Shown here one piece after another: positions 1 to 8,109 of a stretch of DNA of 34,672 bases. The position numbers and the translations under genes were made by a program. The stretch's first letter is position 1. Each line of letters begins with the position of its first letter. Origin of the DNA: Spirochaetota bacterium (GTDB lineage Bacteria; Spirochaetota; Spirochaetia; Treponematales; UBA12059); the NCBI GenBank assembly GCA_029560805.1, contig JAKQKE010000163.1, positions 1 through 34,672 of the forward strand, read 5' to 3'. The notes under the pieces are model-generated. The model was not told where the DNA came from, ran no database searches, and worked only from the letters and a program-made list of their open reading frames with translations.

Positions 1-248
1 CCACGATTATTCCTAAAATGCAGATTTCGTCTTTGTCTTCGTCTTCTCTTGCCCCGATTATTGTTCGGAACACAGTTATATACGCCGGTCATGGGCGTAA
101 CAACTATTAGCCCCTTCAATAATAATGCTTTATCAATGCCCTATTACATATATACTTAATACAAAGACCTATAATGGAATGCAATTATCTGTAGCACAAT
201 AGATTAATAGTCAAAACGTCGAATAGTGAGAATGTTATGCTGTTATTC
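1..248. other. AT-rich flank downstream of the integron integrase
   Basis: No gene is supported here. The stretch is much richer in A and T than the rest of the window and follows the 3' end of the integrase gene. It holds a short palindrome (75-101) and a pyrimidine run rich in TCTTCG words at about 27-51. In the integron known from Treponema denticola the recombination site and cassettes lie on the 3' side of intI, so this could be the attI/cassette side. That is inference; no canonical attC (RYYYAAC...GTTRRRY) could be built by eye. Confidence 0.4.
75..101. repeat. Inverted repeat, possible att-like site
   Basis: Arms TACGCC (81-86) and GGCGTA (94-99) are separated by seven bases and flanked by GTTATA on the left and AC on the right. 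AAC lies three bases before the left GTT. The layout resembles the inner L arms of an integron site, but the outer R boxes are missing. It is not followed by a T tract on either strand, so it is unlikely to be a terminator. Confidence 0.25.
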
Positions 249-1583
249 TTAAATCGCATCCAAAGGACTACGAACCCCGCCCGGCCCTTTGTTGAGAACA
301 TGCGTGTAGACCATCGTTGTACGGATGTCGCTATGGCCAAGGAGCTCCTGAACCGTCCTGATGTCATAGCCGTTCTCAAGTAGCTGCGTGGCGAAAGAAT
401 GCCTGAATGTATGGCAACTGGCATGTTTCGTGATGCCTGCGATTATCATAGCTTCACGTACAGCTCGTTGCAGAATGGAGGCGTCCATATGGAATCGCCC
501 TTCCGACTTAGATTTCGAGTCGCGCCATCGTCGTTTCTGCGGGAATACCCACTGCCATATCCATTCGGAAGCCGCGTTAGGATACTTCTTCTCGAGTGAC
601 GTCGGTAACTGGGCCTTGCCCCAACCGTCTTTCAAGTCGGCCTCGTGAATAGCTCTGACGCGCTTAAGATGATCCTGAAGCGGTTTGATGAGGGACGAAG
701 GCAGAATAGTGCCTCTATCCTTGCCTCCTTTGCCATCGCGGATGATAACGGTGTTCCTATTAAAATCGATATCCTGTACCCTGAGCGAAAGACATTCGTT
801 TAAGCGCATGCCCGTTCCGTAGAGCAAGGAGGCCATGAGCCGCATCTCGCCGCTCATTACTGTAAGAACCGATCGCACCTCTTCAGGGCTTAAGACAACC
901 GGCATCCTGATCGGCCTTTTTGCTCGTATCAGTTCTCCCAAGTCTCCCACCTCGACAGCGAGTACCTGTCGGTACAGGAACAGTATAGCGGCTAGGGCTT
1001 GGTTCTGAGTCGAGGCACTGACGTTCTCTTGTACCGCTAGCTTCGTCACGAAGGCGTTTATTGACGCCTCGGGACGATCACTAGGCTTTGGTAGGGGACG
1101 CCCCTTCAAGTAACGCTCGAGCCAGTAGAGATAGGCTCGCTCAGTCATCGGGCTATAATGAGTTGCCCGCAACCGATCGCGGTACCGATCGACTAAGCCG
1201 ACGCTAGCCGCTTCATCATCGGTACGCGCAATCGGCCCGGGGGCTACGATGCGGCCCCCTTTTTCCGGCGCTATTCGACTCGATGAACTCGACGAACTGG
1301 CCGACTCGCGTCGCATTGCGTTTCCTACGAGCAGGCTAGGAGCCGGCACGAGCGCCGCCACCCGACACTCACCGCGCGGCTCGATATAGCCGAAAGCCCG
1401 ACTAGACCACAGCCCAGCGAGTAGCCTATCCACCCCTTCCTGGGTTCCCGGAACGATCCACGCGTTGCGCAGGCTATCGAAACCAAATCCTGGGATAGCG
1501 TGAACAATGCCAGACCCGCTTTCAGCAGGACAGAAGGCGACCGATAGCCAACAATCCCCAACCCATTTAATCGTGACAGTCAT
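249..1583 (-). CDS. Integron-type tyrosine recombinase (IntI-like) with extra N-terminal domain
   Basis: This 444-residue tyrosine recombinase carries the full catalytic set: Arg260 in GTGMRLNE, His391 and Arg394 in CHTFRHSF, His417 in [10 protein letters not shown], and the nucleophile Tyr426 in MVYTH. Residues about 319-348 hold the insertion that separates integron integrases from XerC/D (LP...LEKKYPNA...EWIWQWVFP), so the IntI assignment is strong. Before the usual SAM-like core-binding domain (from about residue 130) lie about 75 extra residues with an IPG...D...W.VP.T.E pattern and a serine-rich linker. That pattern also occurs at the N-terminus of other recombinases; its role is unclear. 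The ATG at 1583 is preferred over a GTG 15 bases upstream because GGAGG sits eight bases before it. In host cells such enzymes join cassettes at attI and attC sites. Confidence 0.9.
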   Translation of the reverse strand: MTVTIKWVGDCWLSVAFCPAESGSGIVHAIPGFGFDSLRNAWIVPGTQEGVDRLLAGLWSSRAFGYIEPRGECRVAALVPAPSLLVGNAMRRESASSSSSSSRIAPEKGGRIVAPGPIARTDDEAASVGLVDRYRDRLRATHYSPMTERAYLYWLERYLKGRPLPKPSDRPEASINAFVTKLAVQENVSASTQNQALAAILFLYRQVLAVEVGDLGELIRAKRPIRMPVVLSPEEVRSVLTVMSGEMRLMASLLYGTGMRLNECLSLRVQDIDFNRNTVIIRDGKGGKDRGTILPSSLIKPLQDHLKRVRAIHEADLKDGWGKAQLPTSLEKKYPNAASEWIWQWVFPQKRRWRDSKSKSEGRFHMDASILQRAVREAMIIAGITKHASCHTFRHSFATQLLENGYDIRTVQELLGHSDIRTTMVYTHVLNKGPGGVRSPLDAI

Positions 1584-1598
1584 GGCCCTATCCTCCAC

Positions 1599-2204
1599 CC
1601 TTTACAAGGGTTTACTCTTCGGCCCATCAACGGTTTCATTAATTGAAATGAAAGCGGCATTTTATGTGCATACGTAGACACTATGGATAGCCCAGTTGGG
1701 CAAGAGGAGGAGATTGGCACATCAGAGCCGTCGCCTACGTTGTAATTATGTACCAATAATTTTCATCCGGAATGCCGCCGAAACAGGCTACCCCGAACCT
1801 ATATAAAGCAGTCTAGCCTCACCAGCCCTATTTGTCCATAAAAACATCGACAAGCGCAAGGAAAACCTCGAACCCGGAGACCGACACATGGCTCGACCAA
1901 GAGGCCTCTCCCGGCGCTGGTTCGGCGACCCATAAGCTAATAGCGCAGTCGGGATTACCGAAACCCCCACCATAGGATTAGACGACGCCATCGATATCGA
2001 TCTGGATAAAGCAGTGATAGCCTTCGATTCTTGCGAACGCGTCCGACGTATCCCCTCGGATTCTCACCGATCGAAGCGGCCGTCGCCCTCCCGGTCATAG
2101 CGCGTAGCGATCTCGGCATCGATAGCGCGTTGCGGAGCCCAGCGAGAACGCAGCTCCCAACACCGGAGGGCCTACTACTGAAACCGAACGGTGCTATGAA
2201 TGCG
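1599..2204. other. Gene-poor stretch between integrase and DinB-like gene
   Basis: No ORF here has both a ribosome-binding site and recognisable content. The first 200 bases are relatively AT-rich and would hold the integrase promoter. A 12-base palindrome (GCCCAGTTGGGC, 1690-1701) includes GTTGGGC, which fits the integron core consensus GTTRRRY, but without a partner site. The rest may be decayed coding or cassette DNA; I recognise nothing in it. Confidence 0.4.
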
Positions 2205-2711
2205 TTATGGTAGCTCCAGGCGCAACATCCCGGAGTAGTCGTTGGCGACTCCGAAGGCATCGAGGATCTGGGCTACCTGCCCGCGATGGTGCGTCTGGTG
2301 GTTGAAGCAATGCATCAGCACGACCCACAAAGGCCTCTCGATGGTCTCGCCCGAGCGCACGGTCTTGCGAACCTGGGCGCGAAGGTCGTTTTCGCTCAAT
2401 ATAGAAACGAGCTTCAGGAAGCAGGCGTCCAGCTCCGAGCGGGCCGCGCGGAACTGAAGCAGGTCGACGATAGGCCTGTCGTTCGGGACGGCGGCCTCGT
2501 CTCCGCATCGTTCCTTGCCTATCGACGCTGCTAGCTCCGATAGGACGAGCTGGTCGGCCATATAGAGATGGGCGAGTATCTCGTGCACACTATGGTAGTA
2601 CCCTTTGACGGGCTCGTCGAAGATCCCGGGGCCGGATAGGCTCATCGCGTCCATCATAGCCTGGTTGGCGACGGCGTTATAGCGGGCCAAGCGCTCGAGG
2701 GCGAGCATCAT
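2205..2711 (-). CDS. DinB/YfiT-like four-helix metal-binding protein
   Basis: The 168-residue product matches the DinB-like fold in length and motif spacing. A first histidine region (HEILAHLYMAD) lies near residue 44 and the C-terminal HxxxH-type signature (NHQTHHRGQ) near residue 137. In this superfamily three histidines bind a divalent metal, and members act as thiol transferases or hydrolases or are damage-inducible proteins of unknown role. The substrate cannot be told from sequence. A TATACT hexamer on the minus strand (2767-2772) could be its -10 element. It is transcribed toward the integrase and lies alone. Confidence 0.8.
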   Translation of the reverse strand: MMLALERLARYNAVANQAMMDAMSLSGPGIFDEPVKGYYHSVHEILAHLYMADQLVLSELAASIGKERCGDEAAVPNDRPIVDLLQFRAARSELDACFLKLVSILSENDLRAQVRKTVRSGETIERPLWVVLMHCFNHQTHHRGQVAQILDAFGVANDYSGMLRLELP

Positions 2712-2869
2712 ACGAGACTCCTTGCGGGCCGACTGCGGTGATCGGCCGTCCGATTTGAGATGTGATAGTATATCAATAAAACAGCTGACGCACGATGAAG
2801 ATAATCGGCCCCGTGCCCTTGATTTCGTCTGGCGGATGGATAAGCTTATAGGTACGGGAGGGTAACGCG

Positions 2870-2983
2870 ATGATAGATCCGATCAGCTCGGCTCCGTCCG
2901 TTATCAGCGTCTACGGCTCGGGCCGTCACCAACACGACATATCGGCCCAGCGCGTCCAGGATAGCGAGAACGCGGAGACATAG
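2870..2983 (+). CDS. Possible 37-residue small protein
   Basis: An ATG preceded by GGGAGGG at good distance opens a 37-codon frame that starts MIDPISSAP and ends in TAG. A strong rho-independent terminator on the same strand follows 90 bases later (3075-3107), and no other plus-strand gene explains it. I do not recognise the peptide. It could equally be a non-coding transcript ended by that terminator. Confidence 0.25.
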   Translation: MIDPISSAPSVISVYGSGRHQHDISAQRVQDSENAET

Positions 2984-3074
2984 GCGGAAGCGAAGGCGCC
3001 GATTCCGACCTATCGGGGATTCGCGCTCGACCAGTAAACCCTGGCCGGATGGTCCGGGTTGTATGTCGTACAAT

Positions 3075-3107
3075 GCGGGGATCGGCGGGAGCCGTCCCCG
3101 CTTTTTT
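3075..3107 (+). terminator. Rho-independent terminator on the plus strand
   Basis: Arms GCGGGGA (3075-3081) and TCCCCGC (3095-3101) are followed by six T. The T tract is on the plus strand, so it ends a transcript entering from the left and faces the MFS gene, whose stop codon begins at the last T. On the minus strand the hairpin has no T tract. Confidence 0.7.
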
Positions 3108-4354
3108 CACACCGCGATCGTCTCGCCACGCCCGACTCGTCCTTCGCCGGCGGCGATCAGAGCCTTGCTCGCGAGCAGGAAGAATCCCATGGCGAAGATC
3201 GCGGCTCCCGTGCCGACGAGGAGCCATTCTATCGGTACGACGTCGGCCACGGGGCCGAAGACCAGCATGCCTAAAGGGAACATCACGCTCGATATCATGC
3301 CGAGCACGCCGAAGACGCGGCCCATGTACGCTTCCTCGACGGTTTCCTGCAGGAGCACCGAGGCGGGTACGTTGAAGATGGGCATGGCGACGCCGCACAG
3401 CCCCATAATCGCAAGGTAGACCCAGAACGATGGCACCAGGCCCAGGGCCAAGGTCGTGACGCCAACGATGAACGATGACAAGGCCATGGTCTTCACGCGA
3501 TTGCCGAAGCCACCCCAGGCGGCCATCACGACGCCGCCGAGGGTCATTCCGACCGAGAACACGATCTCTATGGCGGTCAACCGCCAGACGTCGTTGCCGA
3601 AGCTACGCGTGACCTGCAGAGGCGTCAGGCAGGCGACCGGAGCCGCGGCGAAATTGAAGACGGCGCAGAAGACCAGGAAGCGCTTGACGAAAGTGTGGGT
3701 GCCGACGTAGGCGAAGCCGTCGCGCAGGTCCATCCAGTAGCCGACCTCAAGCTTACCCGCTGGCACCGTCGCCTTCGCGCGTGTCGGTAGGCGCAGAAAG
3801 CCGAGGAGCAATGCTATCGCGATCGCCGCCGTGACGACATCGATCATGAACAGCGCCTCGATCGGGGCGAGCGACATCAATGCGCCGGCGGCCATCGGGG
3901 CGATAAGCATGATCACCGACTGGACGCTACCGAAGACGGCGTTGGCGCGGGTCAGGCTCTCCTTGGGCACGATCTGCGGGATCATCGCGCCGACGGCCGG
4001 CGTCTGGATCCCGGCGCCGACCGCGCGGACGGCCTGCGCCGCGAACATCAGCCACAGGGCGTCGTACCCAGCCGCGAACGACGCTGCGAGGGCCAGGGTC
4101 GTCAGCGCTATTCCCGCGTCAGCGAAGGCTATCAGCTTCTTGCGGTCGAAACGGTCGGCCAGGACGCCGCCGAAGGGCGAGACGAAGAACTGAGGCAGCA
4201 CGGCGCAGATGATGGATATCGTCATCATCGAACCGGACTGCGTGGTCATCGTGATGTGCCAGGTGATCGCGTACTGCACGAGCATCGAGCCGAACAGCGA
4301 CAGTGTCTGGCTGCCCATGAAAACCGAAAAGTCCCTCTTCCAGTTACGTTCCAC
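3107..4354 (-). CDS. MFS exporter, macrolide-efflux (MefA/EntS) type
   Basis: A 415-residue membrane protein with about twelve hydrophobic segments. The loop between helices 2 and 3 carries the MFS signature (GGVLADRFDRKK, near residue 62). The N-terminus (FSVFMGSQTLSLFGSMLVQYAITW) and overall pattern are those of the MFS_3 group, which includes macrolide exporters and the enterobactin exporter EntS. The expected job is proton-driven export of a drug or small metabolite across the inner membrane; the substrate is unknown. The start is GTG with GGAG six bases upstream. The VOC-GNAT gene ends 101 bases upstream on the same strand, so the two may form one transcript. Confidence 0.85.
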   Translation of the reverse strand: MERNWKRDFSVFMGSQTLSLFGSMLVQYAITWHITMTTQSGSMMTISIICAVLPQFFVSPFGGVLADRFDRKKLIAFADAGIALTTLALAASFAAGYDALWLMFAAQAVRAVGAGIQTPAVGAMIPQIVPKESLTRANAVFGSVQSVIMLIAPMAAGALMSLAPIEALFMIDVVTAAIAIALLLGFLRLPTRAKATVPAGKLEVGYWMDLRDGFAYVGTHTFVKRFLVFCAVFNFAAAPVACLTPLQVTRSFGNDVWRLTAIEIVFSVGMTLGGVVMAAWGGFGNRVKTMALSSFIVGVTTLALGLVPSFWVYLAIMGLCGVAMPIFNVPASVLLQETVEEAYMGRVFGVLGMISSVMFPLGMLVFGPVADVVPIEWLLVGTGAAIFAMGFFLLASKALIAAGEGRVGRGETIAV

Positions 4355-4455
4355 GTTATGCTCCGTTTCCTAGCGTATCATTTTGGATGAGGATATAGTA
4401 ACCAGGAAGCGGAGAGAAGGGAAATTCCAGCTAAAGCGTTCTATCGGCGGATCGG

Positions 4456-5442
4456 CTAGCGCGTTATCCAGTATTCCACCTCGTCGAGTTCGAAGCCAGC
4501 TTGGTTGAGCTGCCTGAACTCGCGCGCTATGACTCCGTCGAGGGACTCGGGGATCCGCCGGCTGGCTACGTTGCGCTTGTCCACAGGGTAGACGAGGCGC
4601 TCGAACGACGCGTTCGAGCGGGCCCAAGCGACGATGGCCGTCACTGCCTCACGCCCGTAGCCCTGCCCATGAGCCGATAGCTTGGTCCATATCCCGAGCT
4701 CCGGATCGGACCGCCCCAGCCCGTGGAGGCCAGAGCAGCCGATAAACTCGCCGCGTTCCTTATCGACGATGACGAGCTGTAGCTGTTCCCCGGTCTGGAG
4801 CCCTTCGATCGACGAGTCGACGAAGGCGCGGGTATCGGCTCTATCGCAGGTCGGGGCCGGATACATATAGGTCGCGACCGCTGGGGTGAACTCCCTGAAG
4901 ATGTCGGCGTCGAAGTCGTGGCGAATGGCCACCTGAAGAAGCCGCTCCGACTCGATGACGACGCCGAAGAGCCCCGTTGCATACTCGGCGAGGGCCCGCA
5001 GTACGGCGGGTCGGGACAGGTAGGTGACGCGGCAGATCTCGTCGAGGCCGAGGCCTTCCTCGGACAGGCGCCAGGCGAGGTGTTGCAGGCGCTCGCCCAC
5101 TTCGACGATGTGGCCGTCGGGGTCGTAGAAACGCGCGCAGAACTGACGCCAGGGCTGTTCGCGCGGGCCGTGGATGAACTCGATGCCGGCCGCGGCGAGG
5201 CGACGGGCCAGGCCGGCAACGTCGTCATGCTCGAAGAACAGCTCCGCGTCGTTGGCCCGGGAGCCGATGGCGCGCCCGTCGAGTAGCGCCGAGAAGTGTT
5301 CCTTCAGGTGTATGGAGAAGCCGCCCTTGAACGCGACGTCCTCGCCGTAATCGGATTCTACGACCTGGCCCAGGAGCCCCTCGTAGAAACGCCGTGAGCG
5401 GGCGATGTCTTCGACGACGATAAGCGCGGCTATATACTTCAT
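4456..5442 (-). CDS. VOC (glyoxalase-fold) and GNAT acetyltransferase fusion protein
   Basis: Two unrelated domains share one 328-residue frame. Residues 1-117 form a VOC module of the glyoxalase/bleomycin-resistance type: VVEDIARSRRFYEGLLG at the start and FYDPDGHIVEVGE at the end, supplying the typical metal-ligand glutamates. A short helical region with a helix-turn-helix look (LDEICRVTYLSRPAVLRAL) follows. From about residue 162 a GNAT of the RimJ/RimL type begins (VIESERLLQVAI), with an acetyl-CoA-loop-like GQGYGREAV near residue 270. Such proteins usually act on small toxic compounds or acetylate amines. The ATG has GAGGAG five bases upstream, and two TATACT hexamers lie behind it (5462-5467 and 5476-5481, read on the minus strand). 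Confidence 0.8.
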   Translation of the reverse strand: MKYIAALIVVEDIARSRRFYEGLLGQVVESDYGEDVAFKGGFSIHLKEHFSALLDGRAIGSRANDAELFFEHDDVAGLARRLAAAGIEFIHGPREQPWRQFCARFYDPDGHIVEVGERLQHLAWRLSEEGLGLDEICRVTYLSRPAVLRALAEYATGLFGVVIESERLLQVAIRHDFDADIFREFTPAVATYMYPAPTCDRADTRAFVDSSIEGLQTGEQLQLVIVDKERGEFIGCSGLHGLGRSDPELGIWTKLSAHGQGYGREAVTAIVAWARSNASFERLVYPVDKRNVASRRIPESLDGVIAREFRQLNQAGFELDEVEYWITR

Positions 5443-5517
5443 GTCGACTCCTCGCGATCGGAGTATAGCAGGTCGAGTATAGCGGAACTATCCCTATTCC
5501 CGCCGCGCCCGGGCGGG

Positions 5518-5523
5518 TATAGT
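5518..5523 (+). promoter_or_regulatory. Candidate -10 element for the second MFS gene
   Basis: TATAGT ends seven bases before the ATG at 5531, and no Shine-Dalgarno sequence lies between them. Initiation at the usual distance would give an mRNA starting at or within a base of the start codon, so a leaderless transcript is possible. The -35 region is weak (TATTCC at 5495-5500). Confidence 0.35.
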
Positions 5524-5530
5524 CGATCAT

Positions 5531-6826
5531 ATGAGCGACCATCCGCGATTATCCCCGATACGCGTCCTCAAGCGATCCATGGCACCCTACCTGGGGCTGC
5601 CGCGGAGCGTCTATACGTTATTTATCGCGACGGTCGTCAACGGCGCCGGCATCTTCGTGTTCCCGTTCATGGCGCTCATACTGACGCGGCGCTTTGGGCT
5701 GTCGGAGAAGGAGACTGGCGACATCGTATTCCTGACGACCGTCGCCTACGTACCGGGCACGCTACTCGGCGGCAGGCTGGCCGACCGCTTTGGCCGGAAG
5801 CGCGTGCAGATGGCGTCGCAGCTGCTCTGCGGGGCCCTATTCATTCCCTGCGGCTTCCTCGACGACCCGTACCTGATCGCCGGCTTCATCATCGCGTCGG
5901 TATTCTTCGACGGCGTCACCGACCCGGCGCGCACGGCGATGACCATGGACGTGACGACGCCCGAGAACCGGCAAGGCGCGTTCAGCCTGATCTACCTCGG
6001 CCATAACCTGGGCTTCGCGATAGGCCAGATCATCGCCGGATTTCTATTCGCGTCGGCGCCGTCATGGATGTTCTGGGGCAACGCGATGGCCGTCGGGGCG
6101 TCCCTCGTGCTCGTCGGCCTGTTCCTGCCGGAGTCGAGGCCGAGTGCCGAGGAAGAGCAGGCGAGCCTGGATACTGACTCGTGCGAGAAAGCCCACGAGG
6201 GTAGCCTCTGGTCGGCGCTACGCTCGAGGCCTACCCTCCTCGTCTTCGCCGCGCTGACGACCTTCTACGGCTTTTCGTACGCGCAGCACCGCTTCGCGAT
6301 GCCGCTCCAGGCGACGAGCCTGTTCGGCGACTCGGGCGCCAGGCTGTACGGCTTCATGATGACGTTGAACGCCGTCTGCGTGGTCGCGCTGACGACGCCG
6401 CTCGTCGCCCTGACGCGGCGAGTACGCCCGGTCTTCAACGTGGCGCTAGCCGGCGCCCTGTACGCCGTGGGCTTCGGCATGCTCGCCTTAGCCCGCTCGC
6501 CGTGGCTGTTCTTCGCGTCGACCGTACTATGGACGGTCGGCGAGATCGTGCAGGCGACGAACGAGAGCGTCTATGTGTCGAACCATACGCCGATGTCGCA
6601 TCGCGGCCGCTTCAACGCGGTGCTACCGCTGATATCCGGCCTGGGCTTCTCGCTGTCCACGCCGATAGCGGGCCGTATCGCGGACCGCTCCGGGCTATCG
6701 GCGGTATGGATCGTCGTGGCGGCGTCCACGGGCCTGGCCGCCGTCGGCGTCTGGACGCTCGGGCGCTACGAGAAGCGTACAGCTCCGGCCGGCCGAGCCG
6801 GAACGGGTGACGAGGCGAGCGTCTGA
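5531..6826 (+). CDS. MFS transporter, DHA1-like
   Basis: A 431-residue major facilitator with about twelve membrane helices. The MFS loop signature is GGRLADRFGRKR near residue 78, and a matching second-half loop lies near residue 373 (GRIADRSG). The charged central loop (about residues 200-232) is the usual link between the six-helix halves. It most resembles drug and metabolite efflux permeases; the substrate is unknown. It diverges from the VOC-GNAT gene over 88 bases and is a different subfamily from the exporter at 3107-4354, so the two flank the VOC-GNAT gene without being a tandem duplication. Confidence 0.85.
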   Translation: MSDHPRLSPIRVLKRSMAPYLGLPRSVYTLFIATVVNGAGIFVFPFMALILTRRFGLSEKETGDIVFLTTVAYVPGTLLGGRLADRFGRKRVQMASQLLCGALFIPCGFLDDPYLIAGFIIASVFFDGVTDPARTAMTMDVTTPENRQGAFSLIYLGHNLGFAIGQIIAGFLFASAPSWMFWGNAMAVGASLVLVGLFLPESRPSAEEEQASLDTDSCEKAHEGSLWSALRSRPTLLVFAALTTFYGFSYAQHRFAMPLQATSLFGDSGARLYGFMMTLNAVCVVALTTPLVALTRRVRPVFNVALAGALYAVGFGMLALARSPWLFFASTVLWTVGEIVQATNESVYVSNHTPMSHRGRFNAVLPLISGLGFSLSTPIAGRIADRSGLSAVWIVVAASTGLAAVGVWTLGRYEKRTAPAGRAGTGDEASV

Positions 6827-6840
6827 GGATGCCCGGTTCC

Positions 6841-6871
6841 GAGGCTCGGCGTACGCGCCGCGGCGAGCCTC
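6841..6871. repeat. Inverted repeat between converging genes
   Basis: Arms GAGGCTCG (6841-6848) and CGAGCCTC (6864-6871) fill the gap between the MFS gene and the oppositely directed HD gene. There is no T tract, so a bidirectional terminator is only possible. Confidence 0.35.
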
Positions 6872-7392
6872 TACGCTCTTGAGGCTATCAAGCGTGCCTT
6901 GAGGCGCTGCGCTACGGCGTAGCCGAAGGATCGCAGGGTTCGGACGAACAACAGGGCGACCTCCATCGTCGACACGTACTTGTCGACGAGGCTGACGAGG
7001 GCCGACTCGCTGTACGAGTAGAATGGCTTGCCTATGGGCCACATGTGCGAGACGATGATGTCCTCCTCGACCGGGTTGAGCTCGAAGCGGGCCCTGGCGT
7101 TGGCCAACGCCACGCGCGCGTGGCCGGTTGGGTGCCGGGGATTCGTACCGTCGCGCCAGTCGTACAGGAAGAAGTCGTGCAGGAGGGCGCCGCGCGCGAC
7201 CGACTCCGCGTCGAGCCCCAAGCGCCTGGCCAGGGCCCAGGCCCTCGTCGATACGCCAATCGAGTGGGTAAGCGCGGTACGGTCATGGTGCCGGAAGCCG
7301 TCCATGCCGCGCACGTCGGCGTGCTCGAGGAGCGTCGCGACGACGGCCGCGTACACGGGATCGAGATCGTTCAGGTAACGGGGGTAATCCAA
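6871..7392 (-). CDS. HD-domain phosphohydrolase
   Basis: A small HD-superfamily enzyme (173 residues from the chosen start). The metal-binding pattern is visible: His in LTHSIGVS, the His-Asp pair in GALLHDFFLYDW, and later GHARVA and IIVSHMWP. Members hydrolyse phosphate esters of nucleotides or related compounds; the substrate is unknown. The preferred start is TTG at 7390-7392 with AAGGA nine bases upstream, five bases after the stop of the pentapeptide-repeat gene. An in-frame GTG at 7428 would overlap that gene by 31 bases and has a poorer ribosome-binding site. The two genes are very probably co-transcribed. Confidence 0.75.
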   Translation of the reverse strand: MDYPRYLNDLDPVYAAVVATLLEHADVRGMDGFRHHDRTALTHSIGVSTRAWALARRLGLDAESVARGALLHDFFLYDWRDGTNPRHPTGHARVALANARARFELNPVEEDIIVSHMWPIGKPFYSYSESALVSLVDKYVSTMEVALLFVRTLRSFGYAVAQRLKARLIASRA

Positions 7393-7397
7393 AGTGT

Positions 7398-7976
7398 TCA
7401 GTCCTTGATCTTGATATCGAGCCCGCACAGGAGCCCTATCGCGTGCGGCATGCTGAAGACGGCGCGCCTCACGTCGTTCGTCTGGGGATGTATCTCGTAG
7501 CCGCTGGCCCCGTAGAAATCGGCCTTGCGTAGGTCGACGTTATGGAACACGCAGCCGGAGAACTCGGTATGGGTAAAATCGGCGGCCTGGAAGTCGGCGT
7601 CGGCGAAGTCGCTGTCCTTGACGACGCACTTTGACATGACGCTCTTCTTCGATTTTATGTCGGAGAAATTGCAGTTTATAATTATGCACTCGCGGGCGAC
7701 GAAGCCGAAGACCAGCTGGTCGAGCTTATAGAACGACAGGCCGGCGAGCTTACAGCCGGTAAAGGTCGGGTCAAGGAAGCGGCAACCGGCGAATACGGTA
7801 TTGGAGAAGTTGCACTCGGTGAACGCGCAGTCGGAGAACTCGGAGCCGGAGAGTATAGCCTGCGAAAAATCGCAGGAACGGAACTCGCAGCGGGAGAATT
7901 CCTTGCCTTCCAACGGAATATCGATAAAATGGACGCCGTCGTACACAACCCCGTCCATCGAGCCATCTTCGAACAC
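7398..7976 (-). CDS. Pentapeptide-repeat protein, Qnr/MfpA-like
   Basis: A 192-residue protein made mostly of A(D/N)LXX-type pentapeptides (CEFRSCDFSQA, CAFTECNFSN, DSDFADADFQAADF), which fold into a right-handed quadrilateral beta-helix. The C-terminal tail (SGYEIHPQTNDV...AVFSMP...GLL...LDIKI) closely resembles that of Qnr-group proteins, which mimic DNA and protect gyrase and topoisomerase IV from quinolones. The break in the repeats near residues 80-90 (FYKLDQLVFGF) fits the interrupted coils in that family. The natural role of chromosomal members is uncertain. It lies upstream of the HD gene in a likely two-gene operon. Confidence 0.8.
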   Translation of the reverse strand: MFEDGSMDGVVYDGVHFIDIPLEGKEFSRCEFRSCDFSQAILSGSEFSDCAFTECNFSNTVFAGCRFLDPTFTGCKLAGLSFYKLDQLVFGFVARECIIINCNFSDIKSKKSVMSKCVVKDSDFADADFQAADFTHTEFSGCVFHNVDLRKADFYGASGYEIHPQTNDVRRAVFSMPHAIGLLCGLDIKIKD

Positions 7977-8109
7977 GAGGCCATTGTACCGCTACGGCCA
8001 TCGTGCGGCAAGACGCGGACAGCCGCTTGTTGACCGCCGGCGCCCGGCCATGCTTGTATATCCGCTTCAATATCCGCTTTCAATCGCGAGCCAGCCAGGG
8101 GAGCCTTCG

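Noticed and set aside
1695-1701. GTTGGGC matches the integron core GTTRRRY
   Set aside because: A seven-base degenerate match is expected by chance and no partner box or attC lies nearby.
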